9,131 bases of DNA, from contig JACPGA010000106.1 of assembly GCA_016182705.1 (NCBI GenBank), forward strand, positions 1 through 9,131, written 5' to 3'. The translations under genes were made by a program, and so were the position numbers. Origin of the DNA: Deltaproteobacteria bacterium. GTDB lineage: Bacteria; Desulfobacterota; GWC2-55-46. The notes under the pieces were generated by a model. It saw only the letters and a program-made list of their open reading frames with translations. It was not told the origin of the DNA and ran no database searches. Positions 1 to 6,945 of this stretch are shown in pieces. Position 1 is the stretch's first letter. Each line of letters opens with the position of its first letter.

Positions 1-26
1 AACTTTCTGTTGAAAGGTTTCCCCCC
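1..26. repeat. Partial REP-like hairpin at window edge
   Basis: Stem CTTTC (3-7), loop TGTT, stem GAAAG (12-16), followed by GTTT and a run of C. The left arm is cut by the window edge. The layout AA-CTTT..AAAG-GTT, with one A.G mismatch at the foot of the inner stem, is the same as in the hairpin at 111-146. The two therefore look like relatives of one repeat family. The match is visible in the sequence; the family assignment is inference. Confidence 0.45.
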
Positions 27-30
27 ACCC

Positions 31-108
31 CCTTCAAAGACTTTAAAGTTCCAGTGGCGCCCCCCCATTTGGGGGTCGCCTCTGGAAGAACTATAAGTTT
101 TTGGAGAG
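31..108. repeat. Long imperfect inverted repeat (stem-loop)
   Basis: The left arm (about 31-66) and right arm (about 70-108) are imperfect reverse complements. The core CCAGtGGCGcCCCC (from 51) pairs with GGGGGtCGCCtCTGG (71-85) around an ATTT loop. The pairing continues outward through ACTTTAAAGTT against AACTATAAGT, with a small bulge, and through TTCAAAGA against TTTTTGGA. The element lies past the ccsA stop codon. No T-run follows the stem on either strand, so it does not look like a plain intrinsic terminator. It is better read as part of a REP or small-MITE-like intergenic element. Confidence 0.6.
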
Positions 109-110
109 AG

Positions 111-146
111 TTTGAGAGAAACTTTTTACAAAAAGGTTCTCTCAAA
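111..146. repeat. Near-perfect inverted repeat downstream of ccsA
   Basis: TTTGAGAGAA (111-120) is the exact reverse complement of TTCTCTCAAA (137-146). Inside it, CTTTTT (122-127) pairs with AAAAAG (130-135), with one A.G mismatch between the two stems. It begins 21 bases past the ccsA stop. On the minus strand, the direction of ccsA, no U-tract follows. On the plus strand GAGCTTTTTT follows, so it could terminate a plus-strand transcript entering from the left, or simply be a REP-like repeat. Together with the elements at 1-26 and 31-108 it accounts for most of the 167-base gene-free left edge. Confidence 0.6.
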
Positions 147-167
147 GAGCTTTTTTCAGCAACCTGA

Positions 168-950
168 TCAGAAGCTGTGGCTGCTTTTCATAAGCAGAGA
201 AACGCCAAGGTAGGTAAAGAGGACCACAAAGAAGCCGATTATGGTGGCTATCGCCAGCCCGGTGCCGCGCCACTGTTTTACATACCATGCGTGCATGGCC
301 CCGGCGAAGTAGAACCAGACTATGAACGACCAGATGACCTTTGGTTCCCAGAGCCAGTACGCGCCCCACGCGAGGTAAGCCCATACAGCCCCGGCGAACA
401 TCGCGGCCGAGAAGAAGAAAAAGCCCCAGAGTATGCTCTTTCCGGCTATCTCCTGAAACTTCCTGAGTTCATCCTCTTCCCGTCCCCTCCACTTCTTTAT
501 GAGGTACACGAGCGCGCCCGCGAAAGCGAGCGTGAACAGGGCATAGCCCGCGAACGAAGCCGTGACGTGCGTTTCAAACCAGCGGGTGCGCAGGATCAGC
601 ATAAGCGGCCCGCCTGGCTTTTCATTCAGCAGGGCAAAGGCGATTGCCAGTATTGACACCGGCAGCGTGACGAGCTCGGTCTCTCTTTCAGAATACCTGA
701 AGATGACTATGGCGCTCACCAGCACGGTGGTCCAGCTGAAAAAGACAAGGGTTTCGTACATCGAAGCCATCGGGGCGTGTCCGGTCGAAAAGACCCTCTG
801 GACAAGGGCGCCCGTGTGGGCCAGAAGCCCGAGCACAAGGAGCCATTTGGAGGCCTTCTCAAGGGGTCTGGACTTAGATGCGTGATACGCGATTACCGTA
901 AAAAGGCCGAGACAGTAAAGCGCGGCCGTCGCGAAAAGATAAGGCTTCAT
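168..950 (-). CDS. ccsA: Cytochrome c assembly protein, CcsA/CcsB (ResC) type
   Basis: Integral membrane haem-handling subunit of the system II cytochrome c maturation pathway. Together with a ResB/Ccs1-type partner it moves haem across the cytoplasmic membrane and attaches it to apocytochromes. The 260-residue protein is almost wholly hydrophobic, with about seven to eight membrane segments. The tryptophan-rich WWD signature lies at 190-207 (W190, W195, G196, W199, W201, E202, P203, K204). Histidines that fit the family's haem-ligand positions are H45, H128 (in ETHV) and H220 (in AMHAW). The usual WDPKE is WEPKV here. The length fits stand-alone CcsA proteins. The ATG at 950 directly precedes the first membrane helix; the nearest GGAG is about 13 bases upstream, a rather long spacing. 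It follows queE after 85 bases that hold a candidate promoter. No ResB partner is in the window. The family is also annotated CcsB, so the symbol is a convention. Confidence 0.9.
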   Translation of the reverse strand: MKPYLFATAALYCLGLFTVIAYHASKSRPLEKASKWLLVLGLLAHTGALVQRVFSTGHAPMASMYETLVFFSWTTVLVSAIVIFRYSERETELVTLPVSILAIAFALLNEKPGGPLMLILRTRWFETHVTASFAGYALFTLAFAGALVYLIKKWRGREEDELRKFQEIAGKSILWGFFFFSAAMFAGAVWAYLAWGAYWLWEPKVIWSFIVWFYFAGAMHAWYVKQWRGTGLAIATIIGFFVVLFTYLGVSLLMKSSHSF

Positions 951-991
951 CTCAGGGATTTTTCTCCGGGGAATGGATACATGCTGGAGGA

Positions 992-1020
992 ATTTTACAA
1001 TTCAGGGGCACGAAAGTAAA
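992..1020 (-). promoter_or_regulatory. Candidate sigma70 promoter for ccsA
   Basis: Read on the minus strand, TTTACT (1015-1020, 4 of 6 to TTGACA) is followed after exactly 17 bases by TAAAAT (992-997, 5 of 6 to TATAAT). Transcription would start near 985, leaving a leader of about 35 bases before the ccsA ATG at 950. It lies in the only sizeable gap between queE and ccsA, so ccsA may be transcribed independently of the lon-queE pair. Prediction by eye only. Confidence 0.45.
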
Positions 1021-1035
1021 GCACTACTAAGGCGC

Positions 1036-1674
1036 CTACCTGCCCCTCTCGTCAGGCCAGATATAAGTATGGAGCTGGAGCTGGAGCCTCACCTTGAGAG
1101 CGTCCCTTAATATCCACTCGGAAAGCTCCCTTGGGCTCCTCTGCGGCCTGACCGGAGCGAACAGCACCTTTTCCGTCCTGCCCCTCAAAAACTCCTCCAT
1201 GAAGCGTATGGCTGAGTCGTAGTCTTCCCTGCCAGCGATGACGAATTTCACCTCGTCCTCGGGTGAGATGTGCTCAAGGTTCTCCAACAGGAACGACCCG
1301 GCGTGCCCGCTCGACGGACATTTAACATCGACTATCTTCACGACCCTCGGGTCAAGGCCAGAGAGGCACACCGACCCGTTCGTCTCGACAAGCACGCGGT
1401 AGCCCCTGTCAGCGAAGGCAACGGCGAGCAAACTGGCCTCTTCCTGAAGAAGCGGTTCGCCCCCGGTTATCTCGACTATAGGGCAATTGTAGCCGCCGAC
1501 CTTTTCAATAACCTCCGCCACAGTCAGTTCGGTCGCCTCGTCAGGGACCCTGGCATAGGGCGTGTCGCACCATGAACAGCTCAGGTTGCACCCTGCAAGC
1601 CTTACGAAAACACACGGCAGTCCGGCGTAAGTGGACTCGCCCTGTATGCTCTTGAAAATCTCGTATACTATCAT
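1036..1674 (-). CDS. queE: 7-carboxy-7-deazaguanine synthase (radical SAM)
   Basis: QueE converts 6-carboxy-5,6,7,8-tetrahydropterin to 7-carboxy-7-deazaguanine, the ring-contraction step on the way to preQ0 and queuosine, using a [4Fe-4S] cluster and S-adenosylmethionine. The cluster-binding CxxxCxxC is C29-C33-C36, in GCNLSCSWCDTPYA. The N-terminal SIQGES (9-14) is the typical QueE opening. ITGGEPLL (69-76) is the SAM-contacting GGE motif, and the C-terminus carries the family's QLHxYIWP ending. At 212 residues it is full length. The ATG lies 3 bases after the TAA of the Lon-like gene, and its purine-rich ribosome site (GGGAAGGGAAAAG) is inside the end of that gene, so the two are almost certainly co-transcribed and translationally coupled. 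No queC, queD or queF is in the window; they must be elsewhere if the pathway is complete. Confidence 0.95.
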   Translation of the reverse strand: MIVYEIFKSIQGESTYAGLPCVFVRLAGCNLSCSWCDTPYARVPDEATELTVAEVIEKVGGYNCPIVEITGGEPLLQEEASLLAVAFADRGYRVLVETNGSVCLSGLDPRVVKIVDVKCPSSGHAGSFLLENLEHISPEDEVKFVIAGREDYDSAIRFMEEFLRGRTEKVLFAPVRPQRSPRELSEWILRDALKVRLQLQLHTYIWPDERGR

Positions 1675-1677
1675 CGG

Positions 1678-4146
1678 TTATTCTTTTCCCTTCCCGCCGC
1701 CTTGCTTGGCGGCCTGGTCCGTCCCATCGCTGGGGAGCCGCTTGGCTTCAACCGCCGGTTTGCCGAACTCTTTCAGGCCCCTGGCAAGCTCCGAGAGCCT
1801 CCTTTCAACAAGGTCATTGAGCGTGCCCTCGGGGAAGCTGCCGGAAGAGTCCCTTAAGCCCACTTCCATGCCAGTGAGTATCTCGAGCCCCTCGTCAACA
1901 TACTCGATGGGGTAGATGGCGAACTTGCCCTCTTTCACGGCGTCTATCACTTCTTTTTTGAGCATGAGGTTCTTGACGTTCCTTTTCGGGATGATGACGC
2001 CCTGGGCTCCGGTGAGCCCCTTTGCCTTGCAGGTGTCAAAAAAGCCCTCTATCTTCTCGTTCACGCCGCCTATGGGCTGCACCTCGCCTGCCTGGTTCAT
2101 CGAGCCTGTGACCGCGAAGCCCTGGTCGAGCGGCACGCCGGACAAGCCCGAGTACAGGGCGTATATTTCAGTGCAGGTGGCGCTGTCGCCCTCTATCTCT
2201 TCATAAAGCTGCTCGAAGGTTATGGTGGCAGAAAGCGTGAGCGGGAACTTCCTCGCGAACCTCTCGCCCAGAAAGCTCGTGAATATCATGAGCGCCTTGT
2301 TGTGTATCCTGCCGCTCATCTTCACTTCCCGCTCGATGTTCACGACCCCGGCATCGCCCATGTACACCCTCGCTGTCACGCGCGACGGCTTGCCAAAGGC
2401 ATAGTCGCCCGGGTCGAGTATCGCCAGCCCGTTAACCTGCCCCACGGCCTTGCCTTCGGTTGTGATGAGTATGGTGTCCTGTTTTATGTAGTCCCTGAGC
2501 TTGTCGGATATTTTCGAGTTCCTGTAGACCCGCTCGGAATCGGCCCGCTCAACGTGAGCGGCGGAAACGGCCTTGGAACCTTCGACCCCGGCCCAGTAGC
2601 TCGCCTCGACAATGATGTTTGAAATATCGTTGAACCTCGCCGAAAGCTTGTCCTTGTCCCCTGCGAGCCTTACCCCGAGCTCTATTACCCTGCTGACGCC
2701 TGTCCTGTCAAACGGCAGAAGATCCTCCTCCCTGCAGCGCGTGGCGACAAAGTGTGCGTACTTTTCTATGCTCTGGTCGTTCCTGGGCATGACCGTGTCG
2801 AAGTCGGCCTTGACCTTGAACAGTTTCCTGTACTCGGTGTCAACATTGTGCAGGAGGTAATATATGAACGGCTCGCCCATGATGACGAGCTTTATATTAA
2901 CAGGTATGGGAGAAGGCTTCAGCGTGGTGGAGGATATTATCCTGTACTGCTCCCACGGGTCTTCTATCCGGGCCTCCCTGTTCTTTATCATCCTCTTGAG
3001 GGAGTCGTACACGAATATGTTGCGCAGGATATCCATGGCGTTCACCACTAGGTAGCCGCCGTTGGCCTTGTGCACGCTCCCGGCTTTTATCATTGTGAAA
3101 TCGGTCGTGGCCACGCCTAACTGCACCCTGAACTCTATCCTGCCAAAGAGGTTTGAGTAGGTCGGGTTGGGCTCGAAGATCACGGGCGCGCCTTCGGAGT
3201 CTTTATTATTAATAATGAGATTGACCTTGTAGCGCTCAAAGGTGGGCTCCTGTTTCTGGAGCCTTATGCCGCCAATGGCAAGAGGGACCTCCTCCTTGGG
3301 CCTGAAGTCGTCGATGTTGTCGAGGATATTTTCCTTTACCCTGTACAGGTATTCGACAACGCCCTTGAACTCCTTATATTTGTCCAGGAGCTCGTTCACG
3401 GCCGGATTAACGACGTACTGCACGACCTCCCTGTCCAGGGCGATTATCCTGTCCTTTGTCTCCTTTTCAATGGCCCTTGCCTCGCGGATAACGTCTGAGA
3501 GCTTGTCCTGCATGACAAGGAGGTCCTGCTCGATCTCGGAGCGCCTCGCGGCCGGGAGCGCTTCGAACTCCTCCTGGCTCATGGGCTTGCCGTTCTTTGC
3601 CGGGACGACAGCCAGCCCGCTTACGGTCTTTTTGAGGATGAGCCCCTTTTCAATTGCCTTCTGCTCAAGCCTGAAAAAAAGGCTTCTCGTCCTCTCCTGC
3701 TGGCCTTCCAGGATCTCGTCCCTGTGCTTTTCATAGTCCTTTGACTCGAATACCTTGGGAATGTCGCGCCTGAGGGAGTCGATGAGCTCGTCCATGTCGC
3801 CGGCGAGCTCCGCCCCCCTGCCGGGCGGCAGGTTTATGGCTGTCGGAGCGTCGGCGTCCTCGAAATTGAAGACATAACACCAGTCGTCAGGCACGGGCTC
3901 TCCCTTTGCCTTCCTCTCGACTATGTCCCTGACCGTGGTCTCCTTGCCGACCCCGGTGTCGCCGAGGACGAAGATGTTGTAGTTATGGTTCGTTATGCCG
4001 AGCCCGAATTCAATGGAACGCAGGGCCCTGTCCTGGCCGATAATCTCCGCAAGGGAGGGCACCTCGTTCGTGGTGGCGAACGAGAACCTCTCGGGAACGC
4101 ATCTCCAGCTCAGATCCTCTGAAGGCAAAGGATTTATTTTCGGCAT
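1678..4146 (-). CDS. Lon-like ATP-dependent protease (AAA_32 / LonB-like, YcbZ type)
   Basis: Cytosolic ATP-fuelled serine protease of the Lon family (S16), probably acting on damaged or regulatory proteins. The 822-residue chain has an N-terminal AAA part with the P-loop-like GDTGVGKET at 62-70. A helical, charged insert follows (about 130-280), then the conserved HKANGGYLVVNAMDIL segment (359-374, second half of the AAA module) and a C-terminal protease domain. The catalytic serine is S682 in TGSMNQAGEVQPIGGVNEKI. The partner lysine is K725, 43 residues later, the same spacing as S679/K722 of E. coli Lon. There is no classical Lon N-terminal substrate domain, which separates it from housekeeping Lon. 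The P-loop has Glu at position 69, where GKS/GKT has a hydroxyl residue, followed by T70. The start at 4146 is preceded by AAGGGGG at good spacing. The last 25 residues are a basic Gly/Lys-rich tail. It is the first gene of a two-gene unit with queE. Confidence 0.9.
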   Translation of the reverse strand: MPKINPLPSEDLSWRCVPERFSFATTNEVPSLAEIIGQDRALRSIEFGLGITNHNYNIFVLGDTGVGKETTVRDIVERKAKGEPVPDDWCYVFNFEDADAPTAINLPPGRGAELAGDMDELIDSLRRDIPKVFESKDYEKHRDEILEGQQERTRSLFFRLEQKAIEKGLILKKTVSGLAVVPAKNGKPMSQEEFEALPAARRSEIEQDLLVMQDKLSDVIREARAIEKETKDRIIALDREVVQYVVNPAVNELLDKYKEFKGVVEYLYRVKENILDNIDDFRPKEEVPLAIGGIRLQKQEPTFERYKVNLIINNKDSEGAPVIFEPNPTYSNLFGRIEFRVQLGVATTDFTMIKAGSVHKANGGYLVVNAMDILRNIFVYDSLKRMIKNREARIEDPWEQYRIISSTTLKPSPIPVNIKLVIMGEPFIYYLLHNVDTEYRKLFKVKADFDTVMPRNDQSIEKYAHFVATRCREEDLLPFDRTGVSRVIELGVRLAGDKDKLSARFNDISNIIVEASYWAGVEGSKAVSAAHVERADSERVYRNSKISDKLRDYIKQDTILITTEGKAVGQVNGLAILDPGDYAFGKPSRVTARVYMGDAGVVNIEREVKMSGRIHNKALMIFTSFLGERFARKFPLTLSATITFEQLYEEIEGDSATCTEIYALYSGLSGVPLDQGFAVTGSMNQAGEVQPIGGVNEKIEGFFDTCKAKGLTGAQGVIIPKRNVKNLMLKKEVIDAVKEGKFAIYPIEYVDEGLEILTGMEVGLRDSSGSFPEGTLNDLVERRLSELARGLKEFGKPAVEAKRLPSDGTDQAAKQGGGKGKE

Positions 4147-4161
4147 GTCAAACCCCCTTAT

Positions 4162-4193
4162 CCGTTATTAACGGGTACTGACAAAGTATAGCA
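4162..4193 (-). promoter_or_regulatory. Candidate extended -10 promoter and palindromic operator of the Lon-like gene
   Basis: On the minus strand TGCTATACT (4185-4193) fits an extended -10 (TGnTATAAT); no good -35 is seen. Start of transcription would fall near 4178. Immediately downstream is the perfect 13-base palindrome CCGTTATTAACGG (4162-4174), about +4 to +16, a position where a bound repressor would block initiation or clearance. The ribosome site AAGGGGG follows. Promoter and operator roles are inferred from position and symmetry only. Confidence 0.4.
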
Positions 4194-4201
4194 TAAGCGG
4201 C

Positions 4202-5179
4202 TCAGTGAAGATGCCCGTGGCCTCTCTCTTTATGGGCGATCCTCCCGAACGTGTCATTCGGGTTGCACCCGGAGCACTCGGCCTGAAGAGTCGTATAGAA
4301 TATATGGTAGTCATGGGCGAGCACATCGTTTATCTCGCTGAAGATCTCGCCCATCCTCCACCTCTGGGTGGGTATTATGTCCACATGGGCCGAAAGGGCG
4401 AACACGTTGTGGCAGATGGACCACACATGCAGGCTGTGGACGCTGGAGACCCCAACAGGAGCGAGTATGACCGCCTTTATCCTGTTGAGGTCTATCTCCC
4501 TGGGCACACCTTCAAGAAGTATGTGCGAGGACTCGCGGATTATCTTTACCGCCCCGAAAACTATTATGACGCAGATGAGCATGCTTATGAGCGGGTCTGC
4601 CTGAAACCAGCCGGTGTAATATATTATAACCGCGCTGATGATGACGCCGACGGAAGCGGCAGCGTCCCCTACGACGTGTATGAAGGCGCTCTTTACATTG
4701 AGGTCGCTTACCGCGTAGTGATGCAGCCACCTGGCCACCATGAGGTTAACTACAAGGCCTATGGCTGCCACGAGCAGCACGCCCACGCTCTCGACCGGCT
4801 CCGGGGAGAAGTACCTGACCGCGCCCTTGTAGAAGATAAAGGCGGTTATGAGGAGGAGGACAAAGCTGTTTATGAACGACACGAAGACTTCGACCCTGTG
4901 CAGGCCGTAGGTCCTTTTCTCGGTTGGCGGCATCTCGGCTATGTATATCGCGAAAAAGCTGAGTGAAAGGGCGAACACGTCCATGAAGACATGGGCAGCG
5001 TCGGACATCAGCGCAAGGCTGTTCGTGTACCACCCGCCTATGAGTTCAGCGAGGAATATGACGCTGGTGAGGGCTATGGATACAAGGAGCCTTCTTTTGA
5101 CCTTCAGGTCGAGGTCCCGGCTGAGGGCGCTCTCCTCGTGTATTGAATGATCGTGTCCGGAATGATTGTGGACGGCCAT
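4202..5179 (-). CDS. Cation diffusion facilitator metal exporter (CzcD/ZitB-like)
   Basis: Inner-membrane divalent metal/proton antiporter, most likely exporting Zn(II) and perhaps Co(II) or Cd(II) from the cytosol. The 325-residue protein has six predicted membrane segments and a cytosolic C-terminal domain. The transport-site residues are H63 and D67 in SDAAHVFMD (TM2) and H168 and D172 in HVVGDAAAS (TM5). This HxxxD/HxxxD pair is the zinc-type arrangement. The N-terminus is histidine-rich (H4, H6, H9, H11, H14). The C-terminal end carries C302-x-x-C305 and a terminal His cluster (H321, H323, H325), likely metal-capturing tails. The start at 5179 has a strong AGGAGG (5184-5189) four bases upstream. 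The gene begins 23 bases after the modC stop with no terminator between, so read-through from the mod operon is likely. The exact metal is not readable from sequence, so no symbol is given. Confidence 0.92.
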   Translation of the reverse strand: MAVHNHSGHDHSIHEESALSRDLDLKVKRRLLVSIALTSVIFLAELIGGWYTNSLALMSDAAHVFMDVFALSLSFFAIYIAEMPPTEKRTYGLHRVEVFVSFINSFVLLLITAFIFYKGAVRYFSPEPVESVGVLLVAAIGLVVNLMVARWLHHYAVSDLNVKSAFIHVVGDAAASVGVIISAVIIYYTGWFQADPLISMLICVIIVFGAVKIIRESSHILLEGVPREIDLNRIKAVILAPVGVSSVHSLHVWSICHNVFALSAHVDIIPTQRWRMGEIFSEINDVLAHDYHIFYTTLQAECSGCNPNDTFGRIAHKERGHGHLH

Positions 5180-5202
5180 TTAACCTCCTGTTTGAACCCA
5201 AA

Positions 5203-6288
5203 TCAGGCAATGACCCAGATGTTCTCTTTCTTTAATGATACCTTGACTTGTCTTCCTACCGCAAGTTCAAGTTTTCGCACGACAAAGTTCGGAAGTTCCA
5301 CTTTCAATGGGGTCCTGCCCTGCCCTGTTTCCAGATAAAGTATATGGGTCGAGCCCTTGCCGATTGCTCCTGTTATGTCGCATTCGAGTATGTTGTCCTG
5401 GACCTTTCCCAGTACCCTGTCAGGCCTTATTACGAGTATCTCTTCAGGCCTTATGCAGAACGACACATCCTGTCCCGGGCTGAACTGAACTCCCGGCGGC
5501 CTTGGCGCCTTTATGACGCCTATATCTGGAGTATCTATCAAAATATTGGAATCTTCCAGTCCTGATGCTATCCCGGCGAAGATATTCCTTACTCCCATGA
5601 ACCTCGCCACGTTGCGGGTTTTGGGCCTGTAAAAGACGTCCTCCCTCGTGCCGGACTGCTCGATGGAGCCGTTGTTGATAACGGCTATTTTTTTTCCGAG
5701 CATGAACGCCTCTTCAAGGTCGTGGGTCACGAGGACCGTGGTTATGGGGTATATCCTGTGTATGTTGAGAAGATCTGCCCTGAGCTTTTCCCTTACCTGG
5801 TAGTCGAGCGCTGAAAACGGCTCGTCCAGAAGGAGCACACTCGGCTCGGCGGCAAGCGTCCTGGCAAGAGCGGTCCTCTGCTTCTGGCCTCCCGAAAGCT
5901 CGTGCGGGTATCTTTTTTCGAGGCCCGCAAGACGCATTAGCCCCATTAATTCACTCACTTTTTTTCCGGCGGACGCTTTCGGGCCTTCTATGCCGTAGGC
6001 TATGTTCTCTTCAACCGTCATGTGCGGAAAAAGCGCGTAGTCCTGAAAGAGGTAGCCGACCTTTCTGTTCCTGACCGGGACATTGACCCTGCTTGTAGAG
6101 TCGAAGAGCACCTCTGAGCCGGATACGACCCTGCCGTTGTCCGGCTTGACTATGCCGGATATCATCTTCAGGATCATTGTCTTTCCGGCCCCGGAAGGGC
6201 CGAAGAGCACGAGCAGTTCCTCGTCGAGCCGCAGGTCCACGCCGACTTCAAAGTCTTCGAGCTGTTTTTTAAGGGATATCTCAAGCAT
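5203..6288 (-). CDS. modC: Molybdate ABC transporter ATP-binding protein ModC
   Basis: Cytosolic ATPase that drives ModB-mediated molybdate (possibly tungstate) import. All nucleotide-binding motifs are intact in the 361-residue chain: Walker A GPSGAGKT (30-37), Q-loop Q82, signature LSGGQKQR (131-138), Walker B VLLLDEP (151-157) with E156, and the switch histidine H189 in VTHD. The C-terminal region (about 235-361) is the regulatory extension, with a TOBE-like beta domain at about 290-361, consistent with oxyanion importers of the ModC/CysA group. The ATG lies 6 bases after the modB stop. Assignment to molybdate rests on the neighbouring modA, modB and modE-like genes; the ATPase alone could equally belong to a sulfate or tungstate system. 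Confidence 0.93.
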   Translation of the reverse strand: MLEISLKKQLEDFEVGVDLRLDEELLVLFGPSGAGKTMILKMISGIVKPDNGRVVSGSEVLFDSTSRVNVPVRNRKVGYLFQDYALFPHMTVEENIAYGIEGPKASAGKKVSELMGLMRLAGLEKRYPHELSGGQKQRTALARTLAAEPSVLLLDEPFSALDYQVREKLRADLLNIHRIYPITTVLVTHDLEEAFMLGKKIAVINNGSIEQSGTREDVFYRPKTRNVARFMGVRNIFAGIASGLEDSNILIDTPDIGVIKAPRPPGVQFSPGQDVSFCIRPEEILVIRPDRVLGKVQDNILECDITGAIGKGSTHILYLETGQGRTPLKVELPNFVVRKLELAVGRQVKVSLKKENIWVIA

Positions 6289-6294
6289 TGATAT

Positions 6295-6945
6295 TTAAAG
6301 CCTTCGGCCTATCTTCCCTGCGGCAAACAGTACCGAGAAGGAAAATAGCGTTATTATGAGCACAAGGAGGTTGGCCGCGTTGCTGTCGCCCGACTGCACG
6401 GCATCATAGATGGCGATGGGCAGCGTCTGCGTGACTCCCGGAATATTCCCCGCCACCATAAGGGTCGCCCCGAATTCGCCGGTCGCCCTCGCGAAGGCCA
6501 TGACCGCGCCTGCGAGTATGCCCCTCCAGGCAAGCGGCAGGGTTATCGTCCTTATGACCTGCCACTCTGTCTTGCCAAGGAGCCTTGCCGCGTTCTCGAG
6601 GTCCGCGCCGACGCCTTCCAAAGCAGCCCTCGCGGGCTTGACAAAGAGCGGGAGCGAAGAGATGAAAGCCGCGACGACAGCGCCTTTCCAGGTGAAGACT
6701 ATCTCGATTCCAAGAGAGTCAAGCACGCCCCCGAGCCAGCCTGACCTGCCGAAAAGCGCGAGCAGATAGTAACCCAGGACCGTAGGCGGAATGACGAGCG
6801 GCTGCATGATGATCACATCGAGGAGCCCCTTGCCCCAGAAGTCCTTTTTAGCCATGACCCACGCAAGCGCGAGCCCTGTCACGAGCGCCAGGACAGTCGC
6901 GAAAAAAGAGACCTTGATCGTAAGAAAAAGCGGGAACAGGTCCAT
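6295..6945 (-). CDS. modB: Molybdate ABC transporter permease ModB
   Basis: Membrane channel subunit that forms a homodimer and receives molybdate from ModA. At 216 residues it is of normal size for ModB, with five to six hydrophobic segments. The EAA loop that docks on ModC is at 117-138 (ENAARLLGKTEWQVI and the following TLPL). The conserved stretch AFARATGEFGATLMVAGNIPG (around 150-170) is characteristic of ModB. Its ATG directly abuts the modA stop (TAGATG), and no clear separate ribosome site is seen, so translation is probably coupled to modA. modC follows after 6 bases. Confidence 0.95.
   Translation of the reverse strand: MDLFPLFLTIKVSFFATVLALVTGLALAWVMAKKDFWGKGLLDVIIMQPLVIPPTVLGYYLLALFGRSGWLGGVLDSLGIEIVFTWKGAVVAAFISSLPLFVKPARAALEGVGADLENAARLLGKTEWQVIRTITLPLAWRGILAGAVMAFARATGEFGATLMVAGNIPGVTQTLPIAIYDAVQSGDSNAANLLVLIITLFSFSVLFAAGKIGRRL

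Noticed and set aside
177..656. Plus-strand open frame of 159 residues
   Set aside because: Antisense to ccsA, which has all family motifs; no domain and no convincing start signal.
1062..1090. Short GGAGCT tandem repeats near the queE 3' end
   Set aside because: They simply encode LQLQLH, a normal variant of the conserved QueE C-terminal motif; no frame disturbance.
3242..3736. Plus-strand open frame of 164 residues rich in Ser and Leu
   Set aside because: Antisense to the Lon-like protease; its low-complexity Ser/Leu composition mirrors Glu/Lys/Arg codons on the true strand.
4205..4966. 253-residue open frame on the plus strand
   Set aside because: It lies wholly antisense to the CDF gene, whose transport motifs are intact. 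The translation has no recognizable domain and is rich in charged residues and tyrosine, as expected for a GC-rich shadow frame.
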